DNA from: Prevotella histicola JCM 15637 = DNF00424
Lineage (GTDB): Bacteria; Bacteroidota; Bacteroidia; Bacteroidales; Bacteroidaceae
Direction of reading: 5' to 3'
DNA length: 64,000 bases
Assembly (NCBI RefSeq): GCF_000613925.1
Contig: NZ_BAJX01000001.1
Coordinates: forward strand, 248,001 to 312,000
Below, one piece after another: positions 17,614-27,406 of this stretch. The translations under genes and the position numbers were made by a program. Every line of letters starts with the position of its first letter. Within the stretch, counting starts at the first letter, position 1. Under the pieces are notes generated by a model. That model had not been told where the DNA came from and made no database searches. It saw nothing but the letters and a program-made list of their open reading frames with translations.

Positions 17614-18924
17614 TTAATCGTCGTATGAAACTACCTCACCAAAAAGGTCAAACTCATCAGACTCTGTAATACGGACACTATAGAAATTACCTACACACAA
17701 CACTTTTTTTTCCGACTGGGATCAAAACCTCTGGATCAACTTCAGGAGAACAGTATTCTGTACGCCCAACATAATAATCTCCCTCTTTGCGGTCAATAAC
17801 CACCTTAAATATTTTTCCAACTTTTTTTGCTTCTAACTGTCTTGATATCTCTTGTTGAATTGCTAATAATTCATCCAATCTTTGCTGCTTTACTTCGTTA
17901 GAAACATCATCCTTATAGTGTGTTGCACTGTATGTTCCATCTTCTTCAGAATAAGCAAAAGCACCCATACGTTCAAAGCGAACTCTAGAGATGAATTCCT
18001 TCAATTCTTCAAAATCGTCATCTGTCTCACCAGGAAAACCGACCATCAAGGTCGTCCGAAGATGAATACCAGGTACTCTACGTCGAATTTTCTCTATAAG
18101 ATTCATTGTCTCACTCTTAGTAACATGACGATGCATACGCTTTAACATATGATCAGAAATATGTTGGAAAGCGATATCCAAGTACTTACATACATTAGGT
18201 TTCTCTGCTATTACATCAAGTAATTCAAGTGGGAACTGATTAGGATAGGCATAGTGAAGGCGAATCCATTGTACCCCTTCTATATCAGCCATACGAGAAA
18301 TAAGTTCAGCTATATGGTGCTTCCCATCAATATCTACTCCATAGTAAGTCAGCTCTTGCTCAATAATTTGAAACTCCTTTACACCTTGAGCAACAAGTTC
18401 TCTGACTTCTCCAAGGATATTCTCTATAGATCTTGAATGATGTTTACCAGTAATAAGGGGAATAGCACAATAGGCACAATGACGATCACATCCTTCAGCT
18501 ATCTTTACATAAGCATAATGGCGTGGTGTTGTGAGATGTCGTAATCCGTCACAAGAAGGAATTTCAGCCTTACCAAGATCAGACAGCAACTGTTTATAAT
18601 TAAACTTACCATAAAATTTATCAACCTCTGGGAGCTCTTTTTCTAATTCATCTTTATAGCGCTCCGAGAGACAGCCCATGACATACAATCTATTAAGCTG
18701 TCCATTCTTTTTTCTATTAACAAATTCCAGTATAGTATTAATACTTTCCTCCTTTGCTGCTTCAATAAAGCCACAGGTGTTTATTACAGCTATCTCCCCT
18801 TCTGGCACTCTGAATCATGAGTGCAATAATAGCCATTAACCTCAAACTGCTTCATGATAAGTTCGGAATCCACAAGGTTTTTTGAGCACCCCATGGTTAC
18901 AATATCAATCTGGTTCTTTTTCAT
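17614..18924 (-). pseudogene. rimO: ribosomal protein uS12 methylthiotransferase, two frameshifts
   Basis: RimO is a radical-SAM enzyme that methylthiolates uS12. The cluster CAYCAIP (CxxxCxxC context HCAYC) and the N-terminal NTCGFIEAAKEES are present. The N-terminus (ATG at 18922-18924, VTMGCSKNLVDSE) is out of frame with the body because one base is missing near 18804, where GGC should be GGGC on the plus strand. The C-terminus is cut by one extra base in the T8 run at 17704-17711; with T7 it would read on to ...FDLFGEVVSYDD and stop at 17614. With both corrected the product is 436 residues, the normal length. Both shifts are likely sequencing errors. Confidence 0.9.
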
Positions 18925-18927
18925 TTT

Positions 18928-19878
18928 TTACTTAAACAGACTATCAACAAACTGCGTTTTATCAAAGAGTTGTAGATCCTCCATCCCTTCACCCAAACCA
19001 ATATACTTAACAGGAACTTTCAGCTGGTCACTAATACCTATTACCACGCCACCTTTCGCTGTCCCATCAAGTTTTGTAATAGCAAGAGATGTTATGTGAG
19101 TAACTGCCGCGAACTGTCGAGCCTGTTCAAACGCATTTTGCCCAGTACTGCCATCAAGAACTAACAAGACTTCATGTGGAGCCTCTGGGACAACTTTTTT
19201 CATGACGTCTTTTATCTTTTTCAACTCATTCATTAAGCCAACCTTATTATGTAATCTACCTGCAGTATCGATAATAACAACGTCAGCTCCATTCGCTTTT
19301 GCACTTTGCAGTGTATCAAAAGCCACACTGGCAGGATCAGCACCCATTTGTTGCTTAATAACAGGAACACCCACGCGTTCACCCCATATCTGTATTTGTT
19401 CAACAGCAGCCGCCCGAAACGTATCAGCAGCACCAAGGTAAACCTTCTTACCAGCCTGCTTAAATTGATAGGCAAGCTTGCCAATGGTAGTTGTTTTACC
19501 CACTCCATTAACACCTACAACAAGAATAACATAAGGTCGCACATCCTGTGGCAGTTCCCACTCGCTATTATCACCTGTATTATTTTCAGTGAGAAGAGCT
19601 GTTATTTCACTTTTCAGGATTCCATTCAATTCATTTGTTGACACGTACTTATCACGAGCGACACGGTCTTCAATACGTCGAATAATCTTAATGGTTGTAT
19701 CAACTCCCACATCTGATGTAACAAGTATCTCTTCAAGTTCGTCTAAGACCTCATCGTCAACTCTTGACTTCCCTGCTACAACACGGGTTAACTTTGAAAA
19801 AACATTTTGTTTTGTTTTCTCTAATCCCTTATCAAGAGTATCTTTCTTACTTTTATTGAATAAACCAAATAATCCCAT
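18928..19878 (-). CDS. ftsY: signal recognition particle receptor FtsY
   Basis: 316 residues. SRP-type GTPase with an N domain (about 30-100) and a G domain: GVNGVGKT at 122-129, DTFRAAAVEQ, DTAGR at 204-208 and TKLD at 268-271. It targets ribosome-nascent chains to the Sec translocon. The acidic A domain is very short, as in many Bacteroidetes. rimO starts 3 bp downstream. Confidence 0.97.
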   Translation of the reverse strand: MGLFGLFNKSKKDTLDKGLEKTKQNVFSKLTRVVAGKSRVDDEVLDELEEILVTSDVGVDTTIKIIRRIEDRVARDKYVSTNELNGILKSEITALLTENNTGDNSEWELPQDVRPYVILVVGVNGVGKTTTIGKLAYQFKQAGKKVYLGAADTFRAAAVEQIQIWGERVGVPVIKQQMGADPASVAFDTLQSAKANGADVVIIDTAGRLHNKVGLMNELKKIKDVMKKVVPEAPHEVLLVLDGSTGQNAFEQARQFAAVTHITSLAITKLDGTAKGGVVIGISDQLKVPVKYIGLGEGMEDLQLFDKTQFVDSLFK

Positions 19879-19895
19879 AATTAGCTAATTTGATG

Positions 19896-19926
19896 CAAAG
19901 ATAATAAAAAAAAAGGAACAGACAAA
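19896..19926 (-). promoter_or_regulatory. ftsY-rimO-HU promoter
   Basis: Minus strand TTTG (19923-19926), 19-nt spacer, TATCTTTG (19896-19903): a full match to the Bacteroidetes consensus. The predicted leader is only about 10 nt. Confidence 0.7.
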
Positions 19927-19962
19927 ACTTATCAGATAGCCTTACATTCGGCTTTTATTGCT

Positions 19963-21137
19963 TTATCTATTCTTATGCTTTATATACCAACAATGAACAA
20001 AGCCGATGTAGAAGATAAGACTGACACATAGTACAAACAGACAAAACCATAATATGTAAGAATGTTCACCATGAAACAAGCCAAACGACACTGCCAACCC
20101 TATACCAACACCAGTCTCCCAAGCTAAAAGGAACGTGTTTTGACTCGTACCCCGTTGACAATGGCCAGAGAGTTTGATAAAGAAAAGTAAAAAACGACTA
20201 CCAAGTACCCCATAACCCAACCCAATGAGAATAGGAGAAATATATCCTACACTCGCTTGTCTACGTGTCAACATAAGTAAGACTGACATACCGATTACTA
20301 ACAATCCGGTAACACCTCACTACGAAGATCGGCATCAGCAAAAGCGAAACGTTCAGCTAACAATGCTACTAAGAAGCCCAACATTATCAAACTGTAAAAT
20401 AAAGGATTATGCTCTATAGACAACAAAGCACCCAAAATGGAAGTCACAAGAACTATATTAAGAAAAAGCCAATGGCTTCCCTTAAGTAAGAAACGATCTA
20501 AAGATAAATGGTTTAAATCTTCATTAGGAAGCCGAAAAGGGAAACGTACAAGTTCTACAAGTAGTAATGATAGAATTACACATACACAAGATAACAATAG
20601 AACTGTATTAAAATCAAAATGATGATAAACGACCAATCCTAATAATGGACCTAATGATATGGAGAAACGTCCAAACCATGTAGCTGCATGATTTGCCTCC
20701 GTCCTATGCACAGCTTCTACCGTATCAATAATAAGCGTACCAAGTAATACCATCTGTGAAAGCCCATAAAAGATTCCTTGTATAAATCTTAACAATGTTA
20801 AAAGAAGATAATTAGTAAATCCATCCTGCATTTTATACAGGTAATAAATTGTCATTGTTACAGCCAGAAGGAGAAGAGTCGAAACAACAAAAACAGACTT
20901 ACGCCGATATTGTTGTACCCAATAAGCAGAACATCCACCCAAAAAATACATTCCTAGGAAGAAAGAACAGAGTACAGCAGCAATCTGCCACCATGAAGAA
21001 CTGTCATTCATCATTCGCAAAGGAATAACGGGAATGAGCATGTATGACGACATGACAAGCAGGAGATTCGCTAATGCCAATGCCCAAAAGCGCTTGTTCC
21101 ACAAACGAACATGAATAGGTATATTTTGAGTATCCAT
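19963..21137 (-). pseudogene. MFS transporter, one frameshift
   Basis: About 12 hydrophobic segments. The first 277 residues (279-residue frame from 21137) and the last roughly 113 lie in different frames that meet near 20306. Adding one C to the CC there (plus strand) joins them into 391 residues, reading ...EVLPGLLVIGMSVLL. The substrate is unknown. The gene lies between panB and ftsY. The indel sits in a short C/G run and may be a sequencing error. Confidence 0.8.
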
Positions 21138-21146
21138 GATAATTAT

Positions 21147-21964
21147 CTAATATGATTCTGCTTCCGAAGGAAAGCTTTCACTTTTCACACACCTTATATA
21201 CTCCATAACTCCCTCCGTCATACACTTATTTACATTTGCAAAATGACGAAGAAACTTCGGCTTAAATCCCGATGTCATGCCAAGAGCATCCGCATACACA
21301 AGCACCTGCCATCTGTCCCATTACCAGCTCCGATTCCTATAGTAGCAGCTTTTACCATTGCTGTAACTTTATTTGCCACCGCAGCTGGAACCTTTTCAAG
21401 AGTAATTCCACTAACTCCTGCAGCATCAAGAGCCAATGCATCTTCTATGAGTTTTTCTACTTCCGTATCTTCCTTAGCCCGAAGTCCATAGCCTCCAAAT
21501 TTATGAATGCTCTGAGGAGTAAGTCCAAGATGCCCTATAACAGGGATTCCAGCATCAACAATTCCTTTAACAGTATCAGCTATCTCTTTCCCACCTTCCA
21601 TCTTAACTGCACCTGCCCCAGTCTCTTTTATAATTCGAATAGCATTTCGAATTCCATCTTCCCGACTTACTTGATAAGAGCCGAAAGGCATATCACAAAC
21701 CACTAAGCAATGGTGACATGCTCGTACAACAGCACGTGCATGATAAATCATCTGATCAACAGTAATTGGAGTAGTATCTTGATTACCTGCCATGACATTT
21801 GAAGCAGAATCACCCACAAGGATACTATCAATTCCAGCAGCATCAATAATACTAGCTGTAGTAAAATCGTAAGCTGTCATCTGGGTAATCTTCTCACCCG
21901 CAGCCTTCATTTCTAATAATGTTTTTGCTGTTATCTTTTTCTTATCCGTTGTTAGATATCCCAT
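21147..21964 (-). pseudogene. panB: 3-methyl-2-oxobutanoate hydroxymethyltransferase, one frameshift
   Basis: First committed step of pantothenate synthesis, adding a hydroxymethyl group from methylene-THF to ketoisovalerate. Recognisable segments are KITQMTAYDFTTASIIDAAG, ILVGDSASNVM, VKMEGGKE and GIGAGNGTDG. After GTDG the frame breaks near 21309, where one base is missing. With the base restored it continues as QVLVYADALGM... to a stop at 21147, giving 272 residues, the normal length. Probably an assembly error in an otherwise functional gene. Confidence 0.92.
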
Positions 21965-21999
21965 ATACTTTCCTTCTTTTTATTTCTCATATTGGGCTG

Positions 22000-22030
22000 C
22001 AAAGTTACTCTTTTTTAATCATTTAACAAA
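22000..22030 (-). promoter_or_regulatory. panB promoter
   Basis: Minus strand TTTG (22027-22030), 19 nt, TAACTTTG (22000-22007). Full consensus, overlapping the 3' end of the HAD gene. Confidence 0.68.
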
Positions 22031-22638
22031 CTAAAACCTTCATAATTGCTGATAATCTCTTTAGTATAAACTTGGATTTCAGCCACAGAATTGGTAGTAG
22101 CAAGTCCTACCACACGAGCGCCAGAAGCAACTCCAGAGCGCAAGCCATTGAAACTATCTTCAAAAACCACACAATCTTTTGGGGAAATATCAAAGTAAGC
22201 TGCAGCTTTAAGATAACAATCAGGAGAAGGTTTACTTTCATCAAAATCTTCTGAAGTAAATATAGCATCGAAATAACTTTTGAATTCTGGATGCTTTTTA
22301 TAAACATTATGCATCTTTTCAAGGTTAGAACTCGTAACAACAGATGACTTTAAACCTTTACTTCTTATATCTTTAATAAATCTTTCAAAACCAGAAACAT
22401 AGTTATAGTCCATGTCTTGCTCATACAAATCTAACAATCTTGTTATTTCCTTTTGTTTTTCATCGTGCCCTTTAAAATATTTATCATATATCTGTACCAA
22501 TGTTTGTCCTTTTATAACATATTCAAAGTTCGGTACATTGGGGCAGAACTGTTTACCTATCTCTTTCCAAAACAAAGTATACAAGGGCTCTGTGTCGAAC
22601 ACAACACCATCTAAATCAAATAAACACGCTTTTACCAT
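22015..22638 (-). CDS. HAD-family phosphatase (beta-phosphoglucomutase-like)
   Basis: 207 residues with motif I DLDGVVFDTEP (nucleophile Asp8), motif II VVTSSN and motif III/IV VVFEDSFNGLRSG. The helical cap follows motif I, as in the beta-phosphoglucomutase/phosphatase subclass. The substrate is not predictable. Transcribed from the leftward half of the palindromic promoter at 22.67 kb. Confidence 0.88.
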   Translation of the reverse strand: MVKACLFDLDGVVFDTEPLYTLFWKEIGKQFCPNVPNFEYVIKGQTLVQIYDKYFKGHDEKQKEITRLLDLYEQDMDYNYVSGFERFIKDIRSKGLKSSVVTSSNLEKMHNVYKKHPEFKSYFDAIFTSEDFDESKPSPDCYLKAAAYFDISPKDCVVFEDSFNGLRSGVASGARVVGLATTNSVAEIQVYTKEIISNYEGFSLLND

Positions 22639-22666
22639 TCTTCCTATTTATTATATATACTATAAT

Positions 22667-22698
22667 GCAAAGTTACAAAATCTTTTTTGTAACTTTGC
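22667..22698. promoter_or_regulatory. palindromic divergent promoter pair
   Basis: Perfect 14-bp inverted repeat: GCAAAGTTACAAAA (22667-22680) and its complement at 22685-22698, with a 4-nt centre. Each arm contains one -7 element: TAACTTTG leftward at 22668-22675 and rightward at 22690-22697. The two predicted transcripts (HAD and DUF3298 lipoprotein) start back to back. No clear TTTG -33 is seen for either. Confidence 0.7.
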
Positions 22699-22706
22699 CC
22701 CTATAT

Positions 22707-23474
22707 ATGGTAAAGAAAACATTACTCACTCTGGTTTCTCTTCTTTCACTTCTCCTTATTATGAGCTGTGAAGGAAAAACTAAAACTCCTAAAGTATTGC
22801 ATATACCAACAGCGATTGTAACTGTTGATACTTTGGCTCGTTTGTCAGATGACATGCAATGCCACGTACATGTAGATTTCACGTATCTTAAAGGAAAAAA
22901 ATACGAGGTTATCAATGATTCTCTTCTAAGAATGGGACTCTTACAACCTGATTATTTCTCCATCAGTCATAACAGACTAAAACCACAAATTACCATATCT
23001 TCATTTGTTAGACAATATGTAAAAGAGTATATGGAGATAGCTAGACTCATACGACAAAAGGAGAAGAAAAGAAGTCAATTGATAGGCGAATTAACCATTA
23101 AGACGGAACTAAAGGCGGCTGCAGATGATTATATTACCGCCATTTCCCATATAGCAATTAACAATGGTAATGGCAGATTAACACAGTATACCATTATTCG
23201 CAACTTCAATCCGAAGAATGGACATCTGGTGAATTTAGGAGAAGTGTGTGGAAAAGAATACAAAGAAGAGCTAACAAAAAAAATTATTGGGCAGTTAGCC
23301 GAACAAGAAGGACTTGATGATGATGACCTTATAGGCCTACAAAGAAAAGGCTATTTCATAGGAATCGACCCCTATCCGACAGAAAACTTTATCCTTACAG
23401 ATGACTCTCTCATTTTTATCTATACGCCTGGAGAGATTAACCAACATGAGGTTAGAGTGGCTATTGAAAGATGA
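22707..23474 (+). CDS. DUF3298 lipoprotein
   Basis: 255 residues from the ATG at 22707. A lipobox (SLLSLLLIMSC) predicts an acylated lipoprotein. The C-terminal half resembles DUF3298/RsiV-type domains (FILTDDSLIFIYTPGEI). A longer frame from 22665 is excluded because the -7 element lies at 22690-22697, so the transcript would begin just before 22707, nearly leaderless. The function is unknown; related domains occur in anti-sigma factors and lysozyme-binding proteins. Confidence 0.83.
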   Translation: MVKKTLLTLVSLLSLLLIMSCEGKTKTPKVLHIPTAIVTVDTLARLSDDMQCHVHVDFTYLKGKKYEVINDSLLRMGLLQPDYFSISHNRLKPQITISSFVRQYVKEYMEIARLIRQKEKKRSQLIGELTIKTELKAAADDYITAISHIAINNGNGRLTQYTIIRNFNPKNGHLVNLGEVCGKEYKEELTKKIIGQLAEQEGLDDDDLIGLQRKGYFIGIDPYPTENFILTDDSLIFIYTPGEINQHEVRVAIER

Positions 23475-23527
23475 TAATAATTAAAACAGATTGATATATA
23501 GCAGCCTTCATATAACAAAAAAAGAAT

Positions 23528-24151
23528 ATGATAGAAATTATAAAGAAATATTTCCCTAAACTTTCTGCTAAACAAATAGAACAGTTCACTGCGCTCAATG
23601 CACTCTATCATGAATGGAATGCAAAGATTAATGTTATATCACGCAAAGATATTGACAATCTATATGAGCACCATGTGCTTCACTCACTAGCCATTGCCAA
23701 AAGGATAAACTTCCGTGAAGGAACGAATATACTCGACTTTGGTACTGGAGGTGGATTCCCTGGTATTCCCCTCGCTATCTTTTTCCCAGAAGCTAACTTC
23801 AAACTTATTGATGGAACAGGAAAGAAAGTACGTGTAGCACAGGAAGTAGCAAATGCCATTGGGCTTGAGAATGTCCTACCAGCACACCTGCGTGGAGAGG
23901 AGGAAAAAGGGAAGTTCGACTTTATTGTATCACGTGCTGTCATGCCCCTACCCGACTTGATAAAGATCGTCAAGAAGAATATTGCATGTGATCAACATAA
24001 CGTTCTGCCCAATGGTGTCATTGCTCTTAAAGGTGGGAATCTCGAAGGAGAACTTATGCCATACAAGAGAATTGCAGAAAAGACAGAACTTTCACAATGG
24101 TTTGAGGAGGATTGGTTCAAAGAGAAGTATCTTATCTATGTTCCAAGTTAA
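23528..24151 (+). CDS. rsmG: 16S rRNA (guanine-527 N7) methyltransferase
   Basis: 207 residues with the SAM-binding motif ILDFGTGGGFPGIPLAIFFP, typical of RsmG (GidB), and the N-terminal segment ALYHEWNAKINVISRKD. Methylates G527 of 16S rRNA. Length is normal. It begins 54 bp after the lipoprotein gene. Confidence 0.97.
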   Translation: MIEIIKKYFPKLSAKQIEQFTALNALYHEWNAKINVISRKDIDNLYEHHVLHSLAIAKRINFREGTNILDFGTGGGFPGIPLAIFFPEANFKLIDGTGKKVRVAQEVANAIGLENVLPAHLRGEEEKGKFDFIVSRAVMPLPDLIKIVKKNIACDQHNVLPNGVIALKGGNLEGELMPYKRIAEKTELSQWFEEDWFKEKYLIYVPS

Positions 24152-24218
24152 GCTTATTAAAACTACATAGTATACCTCTCATTTATTTATAAAAGACTTT
24201 ATCAAGATTCTATACAAG

Positions 24219-24863
24219 ATGATTAAGATAGAAACATTTGTTGTAAATCCTATACAAGAGAATTGCTACGTTATCAGTGATGAGACGAAAGAATGTGTCA
24301 TTATCGACTGTGGAGCACTCTCAGAAAGTGAACAAAAGGCAATTATTACATATATAAAAGAGGAAAAGCTGAGACCTGTACATAACCTCGGAACGCATGG
24401 GCATCTTGATCATCACTTTGGTGATGCAGTTATCGAAAAGGTTTTCAAGTTAAAACCAGAAGTTGAGAAAGGTGATGCAGTCTTAATGCAATCACCAAAA
24501 GAGGCCGCAAGACATATGTTTGGGATGGAACTACCTGAAGATCTGCCTGCAGGCAACTTGTCACTAACAGCTGAAGGAGACATCAACTTCGGCTCTCATG
24601 TTTTCCAAGTCATCCCTACCCCAGGACATTCTCAAGGTTCTGTATCCTTCTACTGTGCTAAAGAGAATATTGTTTTTACTGGTGACACACTCTTCAAGGG
24701 AAGTATTGGTAGGACAGACTTCCCTGGCGGCAATAGATTTCAGATTATAAGTAGCTTGCGCAGGCTTGCCCAACTACCTGATGCAACAGTCGTTTATCCT
24801 GGTCATGGTCCACAAACGACTATTGGATACGAGCTTGCTCACAATCCCTACATGGATCGATAA
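24219..24863 (+). CDS. MBL-fold metallo-hydrolase (glyoxalase II-like)
   Basis: 214 residues with the zinc-binding THGHLDHH motif, downstream histidine TPGHSQGS, Asp in FTGDTLFKGS, and PGHGPQTT. This is the YcbL/glyoxalase II-like group. The substrate is probably a thioester such as S-lactoylglutathione or a bacillithiol analogue, but it is not fixed by sequence. Confidence 0.9.
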   Translation: MIKIETFVVNPIQENCYVISDETKECVIIDCGALSESEQKAIITYIKEEKLRPVHNLGTHGHLDHHFGDAVIEKVFKLKPEVEKGDAVLMQSPKEAARHMFGMELPEDLPAGNLSLTAEGDINFGSHVFQVIPTPGHSQGSVSFYCAKENIVFTGDTLFKGSIGRTDFPGGNRFQIISSLRRLAQLPDATVVYPGHGPQTTIGYELAHNPYMDR

Positions 24864-24877
24864 CAACGTAGAATTAC

Positions 24878-25453
24878 ATGCAAGCAAAGACTGCACAGCC
24901 CGAAAGGATTCTATTAGGTATTGACCCTGGCACAAATGTCATGGGATATGGCATATTACGCGTGCGAGGAAATAAGACTGAACTTGTTGTCATGGGAGTG
25001 ATTGATATGCGAAAAGAGAAGGATGTTTACCTGCGATTAGGAAAGATCTTTGATCGTGTAACAGGAATCATTGATGAATATCTCCCTGATGAACTTGCCA
25101 TTGAGGCCCCTTTCTTTGGGAAAAATGTACAGTCCATGTTGAAGCTTGGAAGAGCACAAGGAGTAGCCATTGCTGCTGCAATTCACCATAATGTACCTAT
25201 AAATGAGTATGCACCTTTGAAGATTAAAATGGCAATTACAGGAAATGGCTCAGCATCAAAAGAGCAAGTTGCAGGGATGCTACAGAAACTTCTTCATCTA
25301 AGAGATGACCAAATGCCACACTTCATGGATGCTACGGATGCCGTTGCCGCAGCCTATTGTCACTTCCTCCAGATGAGTAAACCGACAACAGATACAAAGC
25401 ATTACAACTCTTGGAAAGATTTTGCTCGGAAGAATATTGAGAGGATAAGATAG
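24878..25453 (+). CDS. ruvC: Holliday junction resolvase RuvC
   Basis: 191 residues. The four acidic catalytic residues are visible: D16 (LLGIDPGT), E76 ([10 protein letters not shown]), and D151/D154 ([13 protein letters not shown]). It cuts four-way junctions with RuvAB. It starts 14 bp after the hydrolase. Confidence 0.97.
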   Translation: MQAKTAQPERILLGIDPGTNVMGYGILRVRGNKTELVVMGVIDMRKEKDVYLRLGKIFDRVTGIIDEYLPDELAIEAPFFGKNVQSMLKLGRAQGVAIAAAIHHNVPINEYAPLKIKMAITGNGSASKEQVAGMLQKLLHLRDDQMPHFMDATDAVAAAYCHFLQMSKPTTDTKHYNSWKDFARKNIERIR

Positions 25454-25568
25454 GCTATTAAAAGTATAAGAAAACAAACTTTACATGTCTACAAGTAAAA
25501 ACAAGGGCATCAGTTCCAAACCAATAAAACAACAGAAAGTCAAAAAATAAAACTAAAAGAACAGAAAT

Positions 25569-26081
25569 ATGAAAAATAAGATTATTGCAATCACATTATT
25601 ATTAACATCAGTCCTTTCTGGCAATGCACAAGAACGCGTTTCAAAACAGATATACTCAAGTGCATATAAGGTTGCAACAGACAAGACTGAAGATGTAAAC
25701 GTACGGAAAGCTGCATCCTTTAAAGTGGATGCAATTACCTATCTGAACACTCGTACACTGTCTGCAATCGTAGATACAACACGACATCTATCCAACAAAG
25801 ACATTGCCCATCTTAATGCACAACTTGATTCTATGGCATTTTACATGCACGAATATATAAATCTATTTACGAAAGAATATGCACGTGCTGGTAGTCAACG
25901 AGAGAAGACTCGCATACTGAAGATCTTCCGTGATGCAAGTATAAATCATCCACTTTACAATGACCCAGATAAGGATATTGTATTAGCATACTACAATCGT
26001 GAGGATTACCTCACACAGTTTTCACTTGACACCAACTGGGTGGCAGCTCTGGCCGACGTCAAGAAGAAGCTAGCCGCATAA
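25569..26081 (+). CDS. secreted helical protein of unknown function
   Basis: 170 residues with a signal peptide (IIAITLLLTSVLSGNAQ) and a mostly helical mature domain without cysteine or known motif. The ATG at 25569 follows an AT-rich 115-bp gap after ruvC. I do not recognise the family. Confidence 0.75.
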   Translation: MKNKIIAITLLLTSVLSGNAQERVSKQIYSSAYKVATDKTEDVNVRKAASFKVDAITYLNTRTLSAIVDTTRHLSNKDIAHLNAQLDSMAFYMHEYINLFTKEYARAGSQREKTRILKIFRDASINHPLYNDPDKDIVLAYYNREDYLTQFSLDTNWVAALADVKKKLAA

Positions 26082-26236
26082 CGAAGCTTCTTGTATACGC
26101 AGAGAAAATATAGGTACCCCTGTTAGTAGATATATCTTTACAAATTGTGCACCTACAAAGTATAGATATCCAAGTAGACTTACTTATTTTTAGATTTGTA
26201 ACCCACAGATTATCAGGTTATTATAAATTCTATTTC
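26082..26236. other. intergenic space, nothing recognised
   Basis: AT-rich sequence between the secreted unknown and the 22-bp array; no gene, RNA or clear signal was seen. The stretch from 26347 to 26517 on the other side of the array is likewise empty. Confidence 0.5.
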
Positions 26237-26346
26237 AAAAGGTGCTCTTTTGCCATGTAAAAGGGCACCTTTTACACCTCAAAAGGGCATCTTTTACCAT
26301 GCAATATATGCCCTTTTACATAGCAAAAGAGTATCTATTAAAATTC
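26237..26346. repeat. 22-bp tandem array, 5 dyad units
   Basis: Five units in exact 22-bp phase (26237, 26259, 26281, 26303, 26325). The first three carry the dyad AAAAG-N5-CTTTT, with unit 2 extended to AAAAGG/CCTTTT. Unit 4 reads as a partially inverted form and unit 5 is decayed. It sits in a convergent intergenic space. Confidence 0.88.
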
Positions 26347-26517
26347 AAAAACGAATTATCCTAACAAAAGAGGAAGTTGAAAATAAACCGTACTCACAAA
26401 CAAATAGTACGCTATACACATAGTCATAAAGAAAGACTGTACAGTACACGAAGTTCTGTATTAAATGCTTTAAAATAATTAGACTATTTGGAAGAAACCA
26501 AAAATTAAAGAATCAAG

Positions 26518-26555
26518 AAAGAGGGGTACGCAGTCTAAGTGGCGTACCCCTCTTT
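26518..26555 (-). terminator. strong hairpin terminator of the beta-barrel gene
   Basis: Perfect 14-bp stem (AAAGAGGGGTACGC and complement) with a 10-nt loop, 30 bp past the stop of the minus-strand beta-barrel gene. A moderate T-rich stretch follows on the minus strand. Confidence 0.85.
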
Positions 26556-26585
26556 ATAAATATTAAATATGTTCAGAACAGTTCT

Positions 26586-27140
26586 TTAGAAGTTGTAGTA
26601 AACACCGAATGTAACGTTGTTACCATCGAGGTCTACACCCCATACGTGGCTGTCATCATTTGCGCCCTCAGCCTTAACAGACTTCCAACCAGCGAAACCA
26701 ACGTGAGCTACGAAGCTAAGCTTTTGGTTCAAGTTAACAGCAACACCTGGCTTCAAACCTACTGACCACTCGTTTACTGAAGGAGTACCCCAAGCCTGGT
26801 GAGCGTGATTGTAGTGTGTATAACCGAAACCACCATCAACGAATACGTTTACATACTTGCTGTGAACGAATGTGTAACGAGCGTATGGCTGTACTGTAAA
26901 ATAGTTACGAGACTCACCCTCAATGTTTACAGGAGTACCTTTACCCCAACCGAGAGTTGTACCAACTGCCCAGTCTTTGTTAATGTTGTAACCAACTTCT
27001 GGAAGAACCTTGTAAGTTGTTACGTTGTCACCATTACCGATCTTTGAAGAAGCGATACCAACGTTACCACCAACATAAACCTGTGCATTAGCAGCTACAG
27101 CTACAAAAGCCACTGCAAGTGTCATTAAAACCTTTTTCAT
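26586..27140 (-). CDS. small outer-membrane beta-barrel protein
   Basis: 184 residues. Signal peptide VLMTLAVAFVAVAANA, then about eight amphipathic strands ending with a C-terminal aromatic (FGVYYNF), typical of BamA-inserted barrels of the OmpX/OmpW size class. Codon use is strongly biased (ACC, GTT, CGT, AAC), suggesting high expression. It stands as its own transcript with promoter, structured leader and strong terminator. Confidence 0.88.
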   Translation of the reverse strand: MKKVLMTLAVAFVAVAANAQVYVGGNVGIASSKIGNGDNVTTYKVLPEVGYNINKDWAVGTTLGWGKGTPVNIEGESRNYFTVQPYARYTFVHSKYVNVFVDGGFGYTHYNHAHQAWGTPSVNEWSVGLKPGVAVNLNQKLSFVAHVGFAGWKSVKAEGANDDSHVWGVDLDGNNVTFGVYYNF

Positions 27141-27190
27141 AATAGAAAACTTTTTAATTGTTAATACTGAATATACATTTTCTTTTTACC

Positions 27191-27220
27191 AACTCCCTAA
27201 CACTTAAAAGTATAGGGAGT
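27191..27220 (-). promoter_or_regulatory. 5'-leader stem-loop of the beta-barrel gene
   Basis: ACTCCCTA and TAGGGAGT arms enclose a loop whose ACTT/AAGT can extend the stem. It lies inside the predicted roughly 90-nt leader and may stabilise the mRNA or bind an sRNA. Confidence 0.5.
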
Positions 27221-27236
27221 ATTATTAATTTGGGTG

Positions 27237-27268
27237 CAAAGTAAAAGCTTTTAAACCATTCTGCCAAA
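27237..27268 (-). promoter_or_regulatory. beta-barrel gene promoter
   Basis: Minus strand TTTG (27265-27268), 20 nt, TTACTTTG (27237-27244), one base off the -7 consensus. Confidence 0.6.
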
Positions 27269-27314
27269 TTTTAAAGATAAGTTTTTCAAAAGTGATGTGA
27301 ATGAAAGTTAAACT

Positions 27315-27346
27315 CTTGTGTTTTCACCTTATTATATATACCTTTG
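27315..27346 (+). promoter_or_regulatory. kdsA-kdsD promoter
   Basis: CTTG (27315-27318), 20-nt spacer, TACCTTTG (27339-27346), a perfect -7 element, about 60 bp before kdsA. Confidence 0.65.
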
Positions 27347-27406
27347 TAAAACTCTTGAAGATTTAAAGCTTAAAAATAATTTGATCAGGGGTAATCAGAT
27401 AATAGT

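Noticed and set aside
19202-19641. Overlapping frames opposite ftsY
   Set aside because: They are antisense shadows of a conserved GTPase gene without own signals.
22667-22698. Insertion-sequence terminal inverted repeat
   Set aside because: The arms are back-to-back promoter elements only 4 nt apart, and no transposase is nearby.
26237-26346. CRISPR array
   Set aside because: Units are contiguous without spacers and no cas genes are present.
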